64,000 bases of DNA from Persicitalea jodogahamensis (GTDB taxonomy: Bacteria; Bacteroidota; Bacteroidia; Cytophagales; Spirosomataceae), in NCBI RefSeq assembly GCF_014651615.1, contig NZ_BMXF01000001.1, forward strand, positions 1,211,731-1,275,730, read 5' to 3'. The translations under genes were made by a program, and so were the position numbers. The notes beneath the pieces were generated by a model. It ran no database searches. It saw only the letters and a program-made list of their open reading frames with translations, and had not been told where the DNA came from. Shown here piece after piece: positions 8,345-16,189 of the stretch (position 1 is the first letter of the stretch; each line of letters begins with the position of its first letter).

Positions 8345-9883
8345 ATGTCATTTATGAATTCTAAAATTAGCCGAATTACGGCGTTCCTGGTGATCGCGCT
8401 GACTGCGCTCTGGTCAGCGTCGTGTACCGAAGACGTATTCGTAACGCCAAAGGTATTTGGTAAGATTACGGGCAAGGTGATCGATAACGTTACGAAGAAA
8501 CCCTTGTCGGACGTGCTCATAAAACTCAATCCATCGGGACGAAGCCTGTTAACCGACACGACGGGCAATTTTTTCTTTGACAGTCTCGCAGTTGGTAGTT
8601 ATACGATCAGCGCCGAAAAACCGTCGCTCTATAATGAGTACGTTACCGTCGAAGTAGCCGATAGCCAGAATCCTGTTGTAACGATTTACATGTCGGAAGA
8701 CATTAAGTCTAACCGGGCCCCAACCAAGCCAACCAATCCAATTCCCGCCACGGGTACAGCCCTGTCGGGTGTCAATGGTCAGTTATTTGCCTGGACCGCA
8801 TCCGATCCAGATCGCGATACGCTTACTTTCGATGTGTACCTGTTTAAAGAAGGTGGCTCGCCAACCACACCCTATCGAACCGATTACAACAATGATACCC
8901 TGTTTGTCGATAATTTGGAGTATGACAAAACTTACTACTGGCAAGTAGTAGCAAAAGACAAACGTGAGAAAGTATTCAGCGAAATCTGGACATTCAAAAC
9001 ACCAAAGTTCCCTTCACTCAATTATGTATTTGCACGGGAAAACGGTGGCGTTTATCAAATATATGCTGCCAATGATGATAAGAGTGTCGTTCAACTAACT
9101 ACCCAAGGTAGCAACTGGAGACCAATTATGAGCCCCGATCGGGAAAAAATAGCCTTCATCTCCAATCGTGCTACGAGCTTACAGATATTTGTAATTAACC
9201 GCGATGGAACGGGACTTCGGCAAATCACCAAAGTACCAGTAAGTGGGTTGTTGCCGCTAGATCTTTCTTTCTCATGGGCCAACGATGGGTCAAAGATTAT
9301 TTATCCTAGCAACAATAAACTGTATTCAATCAATATCGACGGTACGGGACTGACTGAGGTAGCTCGGGCTGCGACTGGTCAGCAGTTCGCTGGATGCGAC
9401 TGGAATGAAGCTACCAAAACAATCGTAGCTCGTACCACCGGCGAAACTGTTTACGATAACGAATTGATAATTATTAATAGTAATGGCTCCAAAGAAACGG
9501 TTCTGAAAAGTTCCCGTCGTATGAGCAATCCTGTTCTCTCAATTGACGGCGGTGAGGTATTGTTCTCAATGGATATCAATGACTTTAGGGATGAGACGGG
9601 TCGGCAGGCTGACGCCCGGTTGTTTGAGTTGTATCTTAATGATCGCACCCTGAGAGATCTATCTGCTTCTACAGGAAACAATAGTAATAATGCGATAAAA
9701 CCAGCCGGAACCAATGATTTGGATCCCCGCTATTCGCCCAGTGGACAAGATATCATTTTTACCAACGTACTCAATGACGGAGTATCTGTACCTAGTCTCT
9801 ACTCCACTAATTTAAACGGCAACAGAGCCCGTGTGAAAATACTGTCTAATGCCCAAATGGGGTATTGGAGGCAGCAACAATAG
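8345..9883 (+). CDS. Lipoprotein with CarboxypepD_reg-like, Fn3-like and PD40/TolB-like repeats
   Basis: A 512-residue lipoprotein with lipobox WSASC (Cys27). Residues about 37-115 form a carboxypeptidase-regulatory-like beta-sandwich (GKITGKVIDNVTKKPLSDV). Residues about 120-220 form a fibronectin-III-like domain (YYWQVVAKDKREKVFSEIWTF). Residues 225-510 contain PD40/TolB-type propeller blades (IYAANDDKSVVQLTTQGSNWRP, DREKIAFISNR, NRDGTGLRQITK, SPSGQDIIFTN). It follows csgG by 53 bases in the same direction and may be co-transcribed. It may be a surface or periplasmic scaffold near the curli machinery; no enzymatic motif is visible. Confidence 0.75.
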   Translation: MSFMNSKISRITAFLVIALTALWSASCTEDVFVTPKVFGKITGKVIDNVTKKPLSDVLIKLNPSGRSLLTDTTGNFFFDSLAVGSYTISAEKPSLYNEYVTVEVADSQNPVVTIYMSEDIKSNRAPTKPTNPIPATGTALSGVNGQLFAWTASDPDRDTLTFDVYLFKEGGSPTTPYRTDYNNDTLFVDNLEYDKTYYWQVVAKDKREKVFSEIWTFKTPKFPSLNYVFARENGGVYQIYAANDDKSVVQLTTQGSNWRPIMSPDREKIAFISNRATSLQIFVINRDGTGLRQITKVPVSGLLPLDLSFSWANDGSKIIYPSNNKLYSINIDGTGLTEVARAATGQQFAGCDWNEATKTIVARTTGETVYDNELIIINSNGSKETVLKSSRRMSNPVLSIDGGEVLFSMDINDFRDETGRQADARLFELYLNDRTLRDLSASTGNNSNNAIKPAGTNDLDPRYSPSGQDIIFTNVLNDGVSVPSLYSTNLNGNRARVKILSNAQMGYWRQQQ

Positions 9884-9896
9884 TGAGTAAGCCTCA

Positions 9897-11861
9897 ATGA
9901 GCGGAATTGTAGGAATAATCCGGTGGGACGGTGAACAACCTTCCGCCGGATTGGTCCGGCAGATGGCAGACCGGATTGCGCATCGTGGATCAGATGGAAT
10001 AAGTTTTCTAAGTAAGCCTAATGTTGCAGTAGGTTATCTTCATATTAATGTTACTCATGAATCCTTTCATGAAGAACAACCCATTGCCAATTCACAAGGC
10101 AACATATTGGTAGCTGATGCACGCATTGATAATCGAGATGAGCTGTTAAAATTACTAGATTTAACAACCCAAGCTGTTAATCGGTGTATTCCTGATAGTC
10201 AGCTGATCTTGGCAGCCTACGAAAAATGGAGAACTAATTGCCTCGATTATTTAATCGGAGACTTCTCATTCGTAATCTGGGAGCCAGCTACCCAAACTGT
10301 CTTTTGCGGACGCGACCACTCAGGGGTGCGTCCGTTTTACTTTCATCACCTACCAGGAAAGTACTTCCTTTTTGCTTCAGAGATAAAAGCATTATGGGCT
10401 TTTGCTCCTCTTCAGAAAAGATTAGATAAGAGCCGAATAGCAAACTACCTCAGTCATTGGGGACAGTTCAACATTTATCAGCATAATACCTTCTTCAAAA
10501 CAATAAGTAGTTTGCCGCCAGCGCACAAGCTTGTTGTTAATAAAAATCAGTACAAAGAAGAAATATATTGGTGTATTGATCCTAAAAAATACCAATTCAA
10601 GAGCGATGCAGACTATCTGGCGGCATTCAAAAATATCTTTGAAGAAGCTGTTGCCTGTCGAATTAAAACTCCATTTGGCGTAAGTGCATTTCTAAGTGGT
10701 GGCCTAGATTCATCTTCCATATCGGCAGTTGCCAGTACACTATTAGCCCAAAAGCAACGGTCTCTTGATACCTATTACATTGATACAGAAATGGAGGAAA
10801 CTTCAGAAAAGAAATACATCATTCCTTTTCTGAAAATGCATGCTGTAAAACATCATGAAGTAGTTGCACAAAAGGAGTACTTCGAATCTTTACTCGAAAT
10901 CGCACGAATTTCGGACATGCCGGAAATGTTTTCGCTTACTTACAATCATTTTACACCTATTTTAGATCACGTCAACCAAAATAAGAGCCGTGTATTGCTT
11001 ACGGGTAGTGATGGTGATACAGTTGTTGGGTATGGAAGCGAATACATATATGAAGCCATTAAAAGTAATAATTGGCAAGAGGCTGTTAAGAGGCTTAATC
11101 AAACTCATCCAAAGGAACAATATATCAGCGAGTTCGGTGAGAAGGAGGGATTAAAAATATATTCTTCAAATATGATAAGCTTCTTTTACAAAAAACTGCA
11201 TGAAATGTTTGGTGCTATCAAGGCAAAATGGCATTTTTTGAAGGGAATTTTTTATTATTTAAAAGTATCACCCTATTATCTGATACAGATGATTGTTAAG
11301 AGAATTTTTAGTAGAGCAACAGAAATCGATGATTATTCTGTCAATCCAAATCTGTTGAAAGAAAAAGTTTCTTTCATGGATAAGAATGCGGACAATCATC
11401 CTACTACAAATTTACTCATTGATCGGGGTATGCTTTACCAAATGATGAGTGAAGTTAGTGAGTACTACGACATAATAGGTGCTCATCATCAGGTTCAGAT
11501 TTGCCATCCATTTTTCGACAAAAGACTGATTGAGTTATGTATGTTTATGCCTTCAAAATTGAAGTTTTATGAAGGGTACGGTCGAGGGCCATTGCGGGCG
11601 GCTATGAAGGAATATTTGCCAGATGAAATTCTGCTTCGAAAGGGAAAAATTGATTTTACGCCGTACATTCATAAGCAACTGGCTGACTTGGTTCAGAATC
11701 CTTTTAAAGTAATTGAAGATAACCGAAATCTTTTGGAAGGCTACCTTATAGCTAACAAACCGAAAGAAGAGCTACTTTCAGAAAATAAAAAGACAAACTG
11801 GGGCAGGCTGCACCACCGCATCCTATACTTCCTGCATTGGCGTAAGGCTCAGGAAGTTTGA
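9897..11861 (+). CDS. Asparagine-synthetase-like amide ligase lacking the glutaminase Cys2
   Basis: A 654-residue protein with the two-domain asparagine synthetase B layout. The N-terminal class II glutamine amidotransferase fold is recognisable (GIVGIIRWDG, HRGSDG, ADARIDNRDEL), but the chain begins M-S-G-I-V-G. Position 2, the catalytic Cys in active glutaminases, is therefore Ser. The C-terminal synthetase domain keeps the ATP-pyrophosphatase P-loop SGGLDSSS (267-274); the usual GGDE segment reads GSDGDTVVGYG (370-380). Members with a dead glutaminase include beta-lactam synthetases and lasso-peptide cyclases, which use an internal amine instead of ammonia. The gene is visibly more AT-rich than its neighbours and begins 13 bases after the lipoprotein gene. 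Its substrate is unknown; no lasso precursor was seen beside it. Confidence 0.8.
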   Translation: MSGIVGIIRWDGEQPSAGLVRQMADRIAHRGSDGISFLSKPNVAVGYLHINVTHESFHEEQPIANSQGNILVADARIDNRDELLKLLDLTTQAVNRCIPDSQLILAAYEKWRTNCLDYLIGDFSFVIWEPATQTVFCGRDHSGVRPFYFHHLPGKYFLFASEIKALWAFAPLQKRLDKSRIANYLSHWGQFNIYQHNTFFKTISSLPPAHKLVVNKNQYKEEIYWCIDPKKYQFKSDADYLAAFKNIFEEAVACRIKTPFGVSAFLSGGLDSSSISAVASTLLAQKQRSLDTYYIDTEMEETSEKKYIIPFLKMHAVKHHEVVAQKEYFESLLEIARISDMPEMFSLTYNHFTPILDHVNQNKSRVLLTGSDGDTVVGYGSEYIYEAIKSNNWQEAVKRLNQTHPKEQYISEFGEKEGLKIYSSNMISFFYKKLHEMFGAIKAKWHFLKGIFYYLKVSPYYLIQMIVKRIFSRATEIDDYSVNPNLLKEKVSFMDKNADNHPTTNLLIDRGMLYQMMSEVSEYYDIIGAHHQVQICHPFFDKRLIELCMFMPSKLKFYEGYGRGPLRAAMKEYLPDEILLRKGKIDFTPYIHKQLADLVQNPFKVIEDNRNLLEGYLIANKPKEELLSENKKTNWGRLHHRILYFLHWRKAQEV

Positions 11862-11906
11862 AGAGAATTCAACTCATATCTGAATCTTAGTGTAGTAATC
11901 CTCTTA

Positions 11907-12875
11907 TTACCTTATCGCCGAAGCGTACCGAACCTCGTAACGGTTGATCCAGTCGAGCAGACTGTTTACATCGGGGACATGAAACAGCTCGCTACCGGGG
12001 TTCATGGTGGCGGCGGTCCCGCAGGCTACACCCATTCTGACTGCCTCCCGCACGGTCTTGCCCTGCGAGAGCGTCCATACCATCCCTGCCACCATACTAT
12101 CGCCCGCGCCAACGGTACTTTGCTTCGTCACAGGTGGGGCCGGAATGTGCTCCACATAGTCGGACGTTACGAGCATTGCCCCCATCGCCCCCATCGAGAT
12201 CACCACAATTTCGCAGTTGCCCCGGATAATCAAGGCGCGGGCTGCTTCGTCCAGCTCGTCCATTTCCAGCTTGTCTGCACCAACTAATTCCTTCAGCTCA
12301 GCCACGTTAGGTTTTAACAGGTAAACACCCGCATCCGAAGCCAACCGCAGTGACTCACCCGACGTGTCCGCTATGAATTTGGCACCCTGCCGCTTGGCCA
12401 ATTCTGCAATCTGTTGGTAGAAATCAGTGGGAACGCCCGGCGGCAAACTGCCGCTGGCAATAATAAACGACGGGTGCGGCTCAATTTCTTCCAGAGTATC
12501 TATGATTGCTTCGATTTCAGTAGGCATCAATTGAGTGCCCGGCATCCCGAAACGGTATTGGAGTCCGGTAGTAGTTTCGACGATATTGAGGTTCTCGCGC
12601 GTCCATTCCTTAGTTTCCACGATTCGGATCGAAACGTTCTCGGCTTTTACCAGCTTTTGCAAGCGCTGCCCGGTGGGTCCACCGGAGGTGAAGACCGCAA
12701 TGGGGTCGCCGCCTAAGCGGTGGATAGCCTTGGCAACATTGATGCCACCGCCGCCTGCCTCAAAAAGGGGGGCTTTACAACGTAGTTTGCTGTCGGGTAC
12801 CAGACGCTCTACAGTCGTACTTTTATCCACCGCCGGATTAACGGTGAGCGTGACGATGGGTTTCTTGGGAGGCAT
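11907..12875 (-). CDS. PfkB-family hexose/6-phosphofructokinase
   Basis: A 322-residue sugar kinase of the ribokinase/PfkB family. It has the N-terminal TVNPAVDKST, the substrate-binding GGGGINVAKAIHRLGG, and the anion-hole and catalytic-base motif TVGAGDSMVAG near residue 258. The TVNPAxD start and length fit the 1-phosphofructokinase/PfkB-type 6-phosphofructokinase/tagatose-6-phosphate kinase branch. The exact hexose phosphate cannot be told from sequence alone. It is convergent with the asparagine-synthetase-like gene and divergent from the DJ-1/PfpI gene, so it is probably monocistronic. Confidence 0.88.
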   Translation of the reverse strand: MPPKKPIVTLTVNPAVDKSTTVERLVPDSKLRCKAPLFEAGGGGINVAKAIHRLGGDPIAVFTSGGPTGQRLQKLVKAENVSIRIVETKEWTRENLNIVETTTGLQYRFGMPGTQLMPTEIEAIIDTLEEIEPHPSFIIASGSLPPGVPTDFYQQIAELAKRQGAKFIADTSGESLRLASDAGVYLLKPNVAELKELVGADKLEMDELDEAARALIIRGNCEIVVISMGAMGAMLVTSDYVEHIPAPPVTKQSTVGAGDSMVAGMVWTLSQGKTVREAVRMGVACGTAATMNPGSELFHVPDVNSLLDWINRYEVRYASAIR

Positions 12876-12987
12876 TTTTTCTGATTTTGAATGATTGAAT
12901 TATGAATGCGGACGTCGCGTGAAGTGAATAAAGAATGTATCTTAGCTGACTTAGAAGACACACTCTCCAAATTCCCTCAATTCGCAT

Positions 12988-13707
12988 ATGTCCAAATTTA
13001 TACCATTCAGAGAAGAAAGAAGAGATTTTTTGAAAAAACTCGGAACCTTTACCGCAGGCATTTCTTCAATCGCTGGTATGCCTGAGCGTTTTTCTTCTCT
13101 CCAACCAACTCCCGTTGAGCGTATGAAGGCTGCATTTATTTTATTCAATGGCGTTACCATGCTGGATTTTATCGGATTTTACGATCCGATTTCCCGTCTG
13201 AAATCGCAGGGGTATGTCCCGAATTTGAGTTGGGATATTTGCTCTTTCACTGACACTGTGCAGGATAGTTTCGGCCTGACCGTAGAGGCCACGCGGGTAC
13301 GGCAGTCGCTGGATGCATACGATCTGATCTTTGTACCGGGAGGCTTCGGGACCCGTACCTTAATGAATGATCGCGATTTTTTGAACTGGCTTAAAACGGC
13401 CCAAAATGTCCCATACAAGGTGTCAGTGTGCACGGGTAGTTTGTTGCTGGGCGCAGCAGGGTTTTTGCAAGACCGTATGGCGACGACTAACTTCAAGGAA
13501 TACGAAACACTGAAACGGTATTGCCCCAATGTCAAGAAAGTACGCATCGTAGAAGATCGGAATGTCATTACAGCTGGAGCCGTGGCGTCCTCGCTGGATC
13601 TTGGTCTGTATGTATGTGAGAAATTTGCGGGCGTCGAAGCCCGCGAAGCCATTCGGGCTAACATGGATTACCCGAAAGTGGAGGTGACAGTGAAAAAGGC
13701 TTCGTAG
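12988..13707 (+). CDS. DJ-1/PfpI family protein with Tat-like leader
   Basis: A 239-residue protein. Residues 47-235 form a DJ-1/PfpI (class I GATase-like) domain with the nucleophile elbow V-C-T-G-S (Cys148), FVPGGFGTR before it, and ITAGAVASSLDLGL after it. This resembles the isonitrile-hydratase-like and transcription-factor-associated branch, but no AraC domain is attached. Residues 8-31 read REERRDFLKKLG followed by a weakly hydrophobic stretch, resembling a twin-arginine signal. If functional, it would put an otherwise cytosolic fold in the periplasm. Its chemistry is unknown. Confidence 0.8.
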   Translation: MSKFIPFREERRDFLKKLGTFTAGISSIAGMPERFSSLQPTPVERMKAAFILFNGVTMLDFIGFYDPISRLKSQGYVPNLSWDICSFTDTVQDSFGLTVEATRVRQSLDAYDLIFVPGGFGTRTLMNDRDFLNWLKTAQNVPYKVSVCTGSLLLGAAGFLQDRMATTNFKEYETLKRYCPNVKKVRIVEDRNVITAGAVASSLDLGLYVCEKFAGVEAREAIRANMDYPKVEVTVKKAS

Positions 13708-13726
13708 CCGGTAATGTTTGTCGGCA

Positions 13727-15094
13727 CTATTTGATCACTGTACTTTTAAAATCCAGCTTCTTCAGGCCTTCGCTTATCTCCGGACAACTCATGAAAAGAT
13801 TCCACAGCAGTCCCGTCCGGTGGTTTTCGATCATAACGATAATCGGTCCCTGATCGATGGCGAGGTGTGAGTCGGCATACCAGTTTTCAGACTCATTGAA
13901 TGCATCCACGAAGCCATACTCGCTCCAAGTCTTGTCACCCAGATCATCATAGAAGTGCCGAAGAGCTTTCATGGATTTGTCAGGTGTGTAAGGAAAAGCT
14001 GACAACGCGGCGGTGGGAGTGATGGTGCCGTTGTCGTTCGTGGGCGAATGGCCCCGATAGCCGCCGGGTGTATCGCTGGAGGTCAGGCCCCAGGAATTCT
14101 CGCCGTACCCTTTAAATTTCCTGGGATTGTCCACACAATAGAGGTAGTTGATGAGGGTGTGGTTGGTGTTCTGCTCCCAGTAATCGGCGTAGCGGTCGGT
14201 GAGTCCTTTGGGATTCAAGCCTAAGAAGGAATAATGCGTAAAAAACAGGGGCCCGCCGTAATCAGGGCCGAGCGGGAGTTTCACATCATAAAATTCCCGC
14301 TTGTTCAGAAAATTTCGGCCCACGGCCCAGCCTTGGTGATAAACATCGGGCCGAATTGAATAACGGGGCGACGAAGCCGCCAGGATATACGTGATAAGTG
14401 TTTCGTTGTAGCCGCGCAGCTCAAAATCCATCGCCCAGCCATTATTGGGGCTCCAGTGCCAATACAATACCTCGCGGCCCTCACGGGTAAAGAAATCCCA
14501 TTCGGCTTCCCGCCAGAGGTTATTGATACGGTTGCGAAGGTTGTTTTCGGCGGGGGTATCGTTTTTGAAGTACTGCCGGGCGCACAGCAAGCCCTGAAAC
14601 AAGAAGGCCGATTCGACCAGATCGGCACCATCGTCTTTACGGCTAAACGGGATAGTCTTGCCGGTGCTGCCGTTGAGCCAGTGCGGAAAAATGCCGTGAT
14701 AAGCGTCGGCTTTCTGCAGAAACATGACCATTTTGAGAAGACGGTTCACCACTGAATCACGCGGCTGCCACCCCCGTTCAGCTGCCACAACCATGGCCAT
14801 CACGCCAAACCCCGTCCCACCAGTGGTAACTACCTCACTGCCATAGTTGAATGATTCGTTGCTCCGCTCACGGGCGAGGCCGCTCACCGGATGGCCAAAA
14901 TCCCAGAAGTACCGGAAGGTCTGTTTTTGAACTAGTTCCAGCAAATCATCGTCTGAGAGATTTTTGGGACGGCTGGTTGGGTCGAAAGTGGGGGGTACCG
15001 CAGGGCTGTTTTTCTTTTTTTGAGCGAAAGAAGGCAGAGAAACCAGGAGTGACGCACCAAAAAATAGCGAAATATAAAAGATGTGGATTTTCAT
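13727..15094 (-). CDS. Secreted glucoamylase-like glycosidase, GH144-type
   Basis: A 455-residue protein with a signal peptide (residues 1-24, PSFAQ). The core begins DLLELVQKQTFRYFWDFGHPVSGLARER, followed by TTGGTGFGVMAM and the later FGVDAFNESENWYADSHLAIDQGPI-type segment. These are characteristic of the glycoamylase-like (alpha/alpha)6 barrel family whose characterised Bacteroidota members are endo-beta-1,2-glucanases (GH144). It is probably periplasmic. It stands alone, convergent with the DJ-1/PfpI gene. Substrate assignment rests on family resemblance only. Confidence 0.82.
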   Translation of the reverse strand: MKIHIFYISLFFGASLLVSLPSFAQKKKNSPAVPPTFDPTSRPKNLSDDDLLELVQKQTFRYFWDFGHPVSGLARERSNESFNYGSEVVTTGGTGFGVMAMVVAAERGWQPRDSVVNRLLKMVMFLQKADAYHGIFPHWLNGSTGKTIPFSRKDDGADLVESAFLFQGLLCARQYFKNDTPAENNLRNRINNLWREAEWDFFTREGREVLYWHWSPNNGWAMDFELRGYNETLITYILAASSPRYSIRPDVYHQGWAVGRNFLNKREFYDVKLPLGPDYGGPLFFTHYSFLGLNPKGLTDRYADYWEQNTNHTLINYLYCVDNPRKFKGYGENSWGLTSSDTPGGYRGHSPTNDNGTITPTAALSAFPYTPDKSMKALRHFYDDLGDKTWSEYGFVDAFNESENWYADSHLAIDQGPIIVMIENHRTGLLWNLFMSCPEISEGLKKLDFKSTVIK

Positions 15095-15131
15095 AGCTTA
15101 ATAATAACGATTGCAGAGGATGGTACGAACT

Positions 15132-15575
15132 CTAAAACGCCCGGGCGCGCCCGTCTAAACTCTTGGCGCAGTCAGCGCAAAGGCCCTGGATAAGTAGATT
15201 GGTTTCCTGAGCACGGTAGCCAGTGGGAAGTTGAACCGCCGGGACGTGCAGATTTTCCAGACAATTGGTTTGGCCGCATTCGTTGCATTTGAAATGCACG
15301 TGATCATGATGATGATCATCCTCGGTACAGTGTTCCCGGCATAGGGCGTAGCGTGCCCCTTCGTCATCAAGCACTTTGTGGATGATGCCTTTTTCCAGGA
15401 AGGTTTTCAAAGTGCGATAAATCGTCACCCGATCGAACCGGTCCTTCAGGTCGCCTTCCAGGTCACCGTGCGAGAGGGCCGTAGCGCGCGCCAGAAAAGT
15501 TTGCAACACTTCCTCGCGGCAGCCCGTGCTGCGGAGGTTATGTTCCCTAAGCGTATCGTTGATTGTTTGTTCCAT
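15132..15575 (-). CDS. Fur-family metal-dependent repressor (Fur/Zur-like)
   Basis: A 147-residue Fur-family protein. The N-terminal winged helix includes the recognition helix RVTIYRTLKTF (49-59). The C-terminal dimerisation domain has a His-rich metal loop (HCTEDDHHHDHVHFKC) and two structural zinc pairs, C97-x-x-C100 and C133-x-x-C136. It is divergent from a MerC-like membrane protein gene; the 175-base gap holds two matching dyads that are plausible binding sites. The metal cannot be fixed from sequence; the His-rich loop makes zinc (Zur) as likely as iron. Confidence 0.88.
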   Translation of the reverse strand: MEQTINDTLREHNLRSTGCREEVLQTFLARATALSHGDLEGDLKDRFDRVTIYRTLKTFLEKGIIHKVLDDEGARYALCREHCTEDDHHHDHVHFKCNECGQTNCLENLHVPAVQLPTGYRAQETNLLIQGLCADCAKSLDGRARAF

Positions 15576-15689
15576 AATCTTTCTTTCTCGCGTTCAAGTA
15601 CCACATGCAGGTTAGAAGTCTGATTGGCCCGCCCGGTGTGGCAAGACGAGATATTGAATTTTCAGTATTGAAACCTGAACGAATAATAA

Positions 15690-15704
15690 TGCAACAGCGT
15701 TGCA
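15690..15704. promoter_or_regulatory. Putative Fur-family operator 1
   Basis: A perfect 6-3-6 dyad TGCAAC-AGC-GTTGCA. It covers the -33 TTG (15700-15702) of the predicted promoter of the MerC-like gene. Its neighbour is the divergent Fur-family gene, so binding by that regulator is likely but not shown. Confidence 0.6.
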
Positions 15705-15730
15705 AATGACAAAGTTTCGACCTACTTTTG
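15700..15730 (+). promoter_or_regulatory. Bacteroidota promoter of the MerC-like gene
   Basis: TTG at 15700-15702, a 20-base spacer and TACTTTTG at 15723-15730 match the Bacteroidota -33/-7 consensus (TTG, about 19-21 bases, TAnnTTTG). The predicted start is near 15737, about 14 bases before the ATG at 15751, giving a very short leader. Confidence 0.65.
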
Positions 15731-15744
15731 CAACGTTATTGCAA
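15728..15744. promoter_or_regulatory. Putative Fur-family operator 2
   Basis: A 7-3-7 dyad TTGCAAC-GTT-ATTGCAA with one mismatch, centred 39 bases from operator 1. It overlaps the end of the -7 element and the predicted transcription start, the expected place for repression. Confidence 0.55.
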
Positions 15745-15750
15745 TTTGAA

Positions 15751-16167
15751 ATGAAAAACGACGCATCCACCCATCTTAATCATTCGCACGGAAAAGCCGA
15801 CTACGTCGGTATTGTTGGTTCGGTACTATGCCTGATCCACTGTCTCATCACGCCTGCTTTGGCCATTGGTGGCTCGCTTTCGGTGCATGATCATCCCGCG
15901 GGCGGGCTTCTGAATTATTTTTTCATTCTGTTTAACGGAATCGCCGTGTACTTCGCTACCCGCGATCACAAGATTCCGGTGCTGCGCCTGTTTCTATGGT
16001 CGGCTTTTGTGCTGTTTTCCTGCTCATTGCTCTTAGAAACTCATAATCCTGCTTTTCATCTGATGGGTTATCTGGGTTCTGCCCTGCTTATCCTTGGTCA
16101 CGTATACAATCTGGTATATTGCAAGCCATGGGGAAGAGGGGAGAGGCGGTTAAAGGTCAACGGCTGA
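15751..16167 (+). CDS. MerC-domain inner-membrane protein
   Basis: A 138-residue membrane protein. The ATG at 15751 is preferred over in-frame ATGs upstream because the predicted promoter and operator occupy 15690-15744. It starts with a His-containing soluble stretch (HLNHSHGK). Four hydrophobic segments follow, the first containing SVLCLIHCLITPALA, the Cys/His pattern of the MerC family of metal transporters. It lies divergent from the Fur-family regulator and behind a likely metal-responsive promoter, so a role in metal (probably zinc or iron) handling rather than mercury resistance is likely. No other mer genes are nearby. Confidence 0.75.
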   Translation: MKNDASTHLNHSHGKADYVGIVGSVLCLIHCLITPALAIGGSLSVHDHPAGGLLNYFFILFNGIAVYFATRDHKIPVLRLFLWSAFVLFSCSLLLETHNPAFHLMGYLGSALLILGHVYNLVYCKPWGRGERRLKVNG

Positions 16168-16189
16168 CGTTGCACCGCACGGGCCCTTC

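Noticed and set aside
9884-11906. A lasso-peptide cluster around the asparagine-synthetase-like gene
   Set aside because: No small precursor ORF, no RRE protein and no transglutaminase-like leader peptidase is adjacent.
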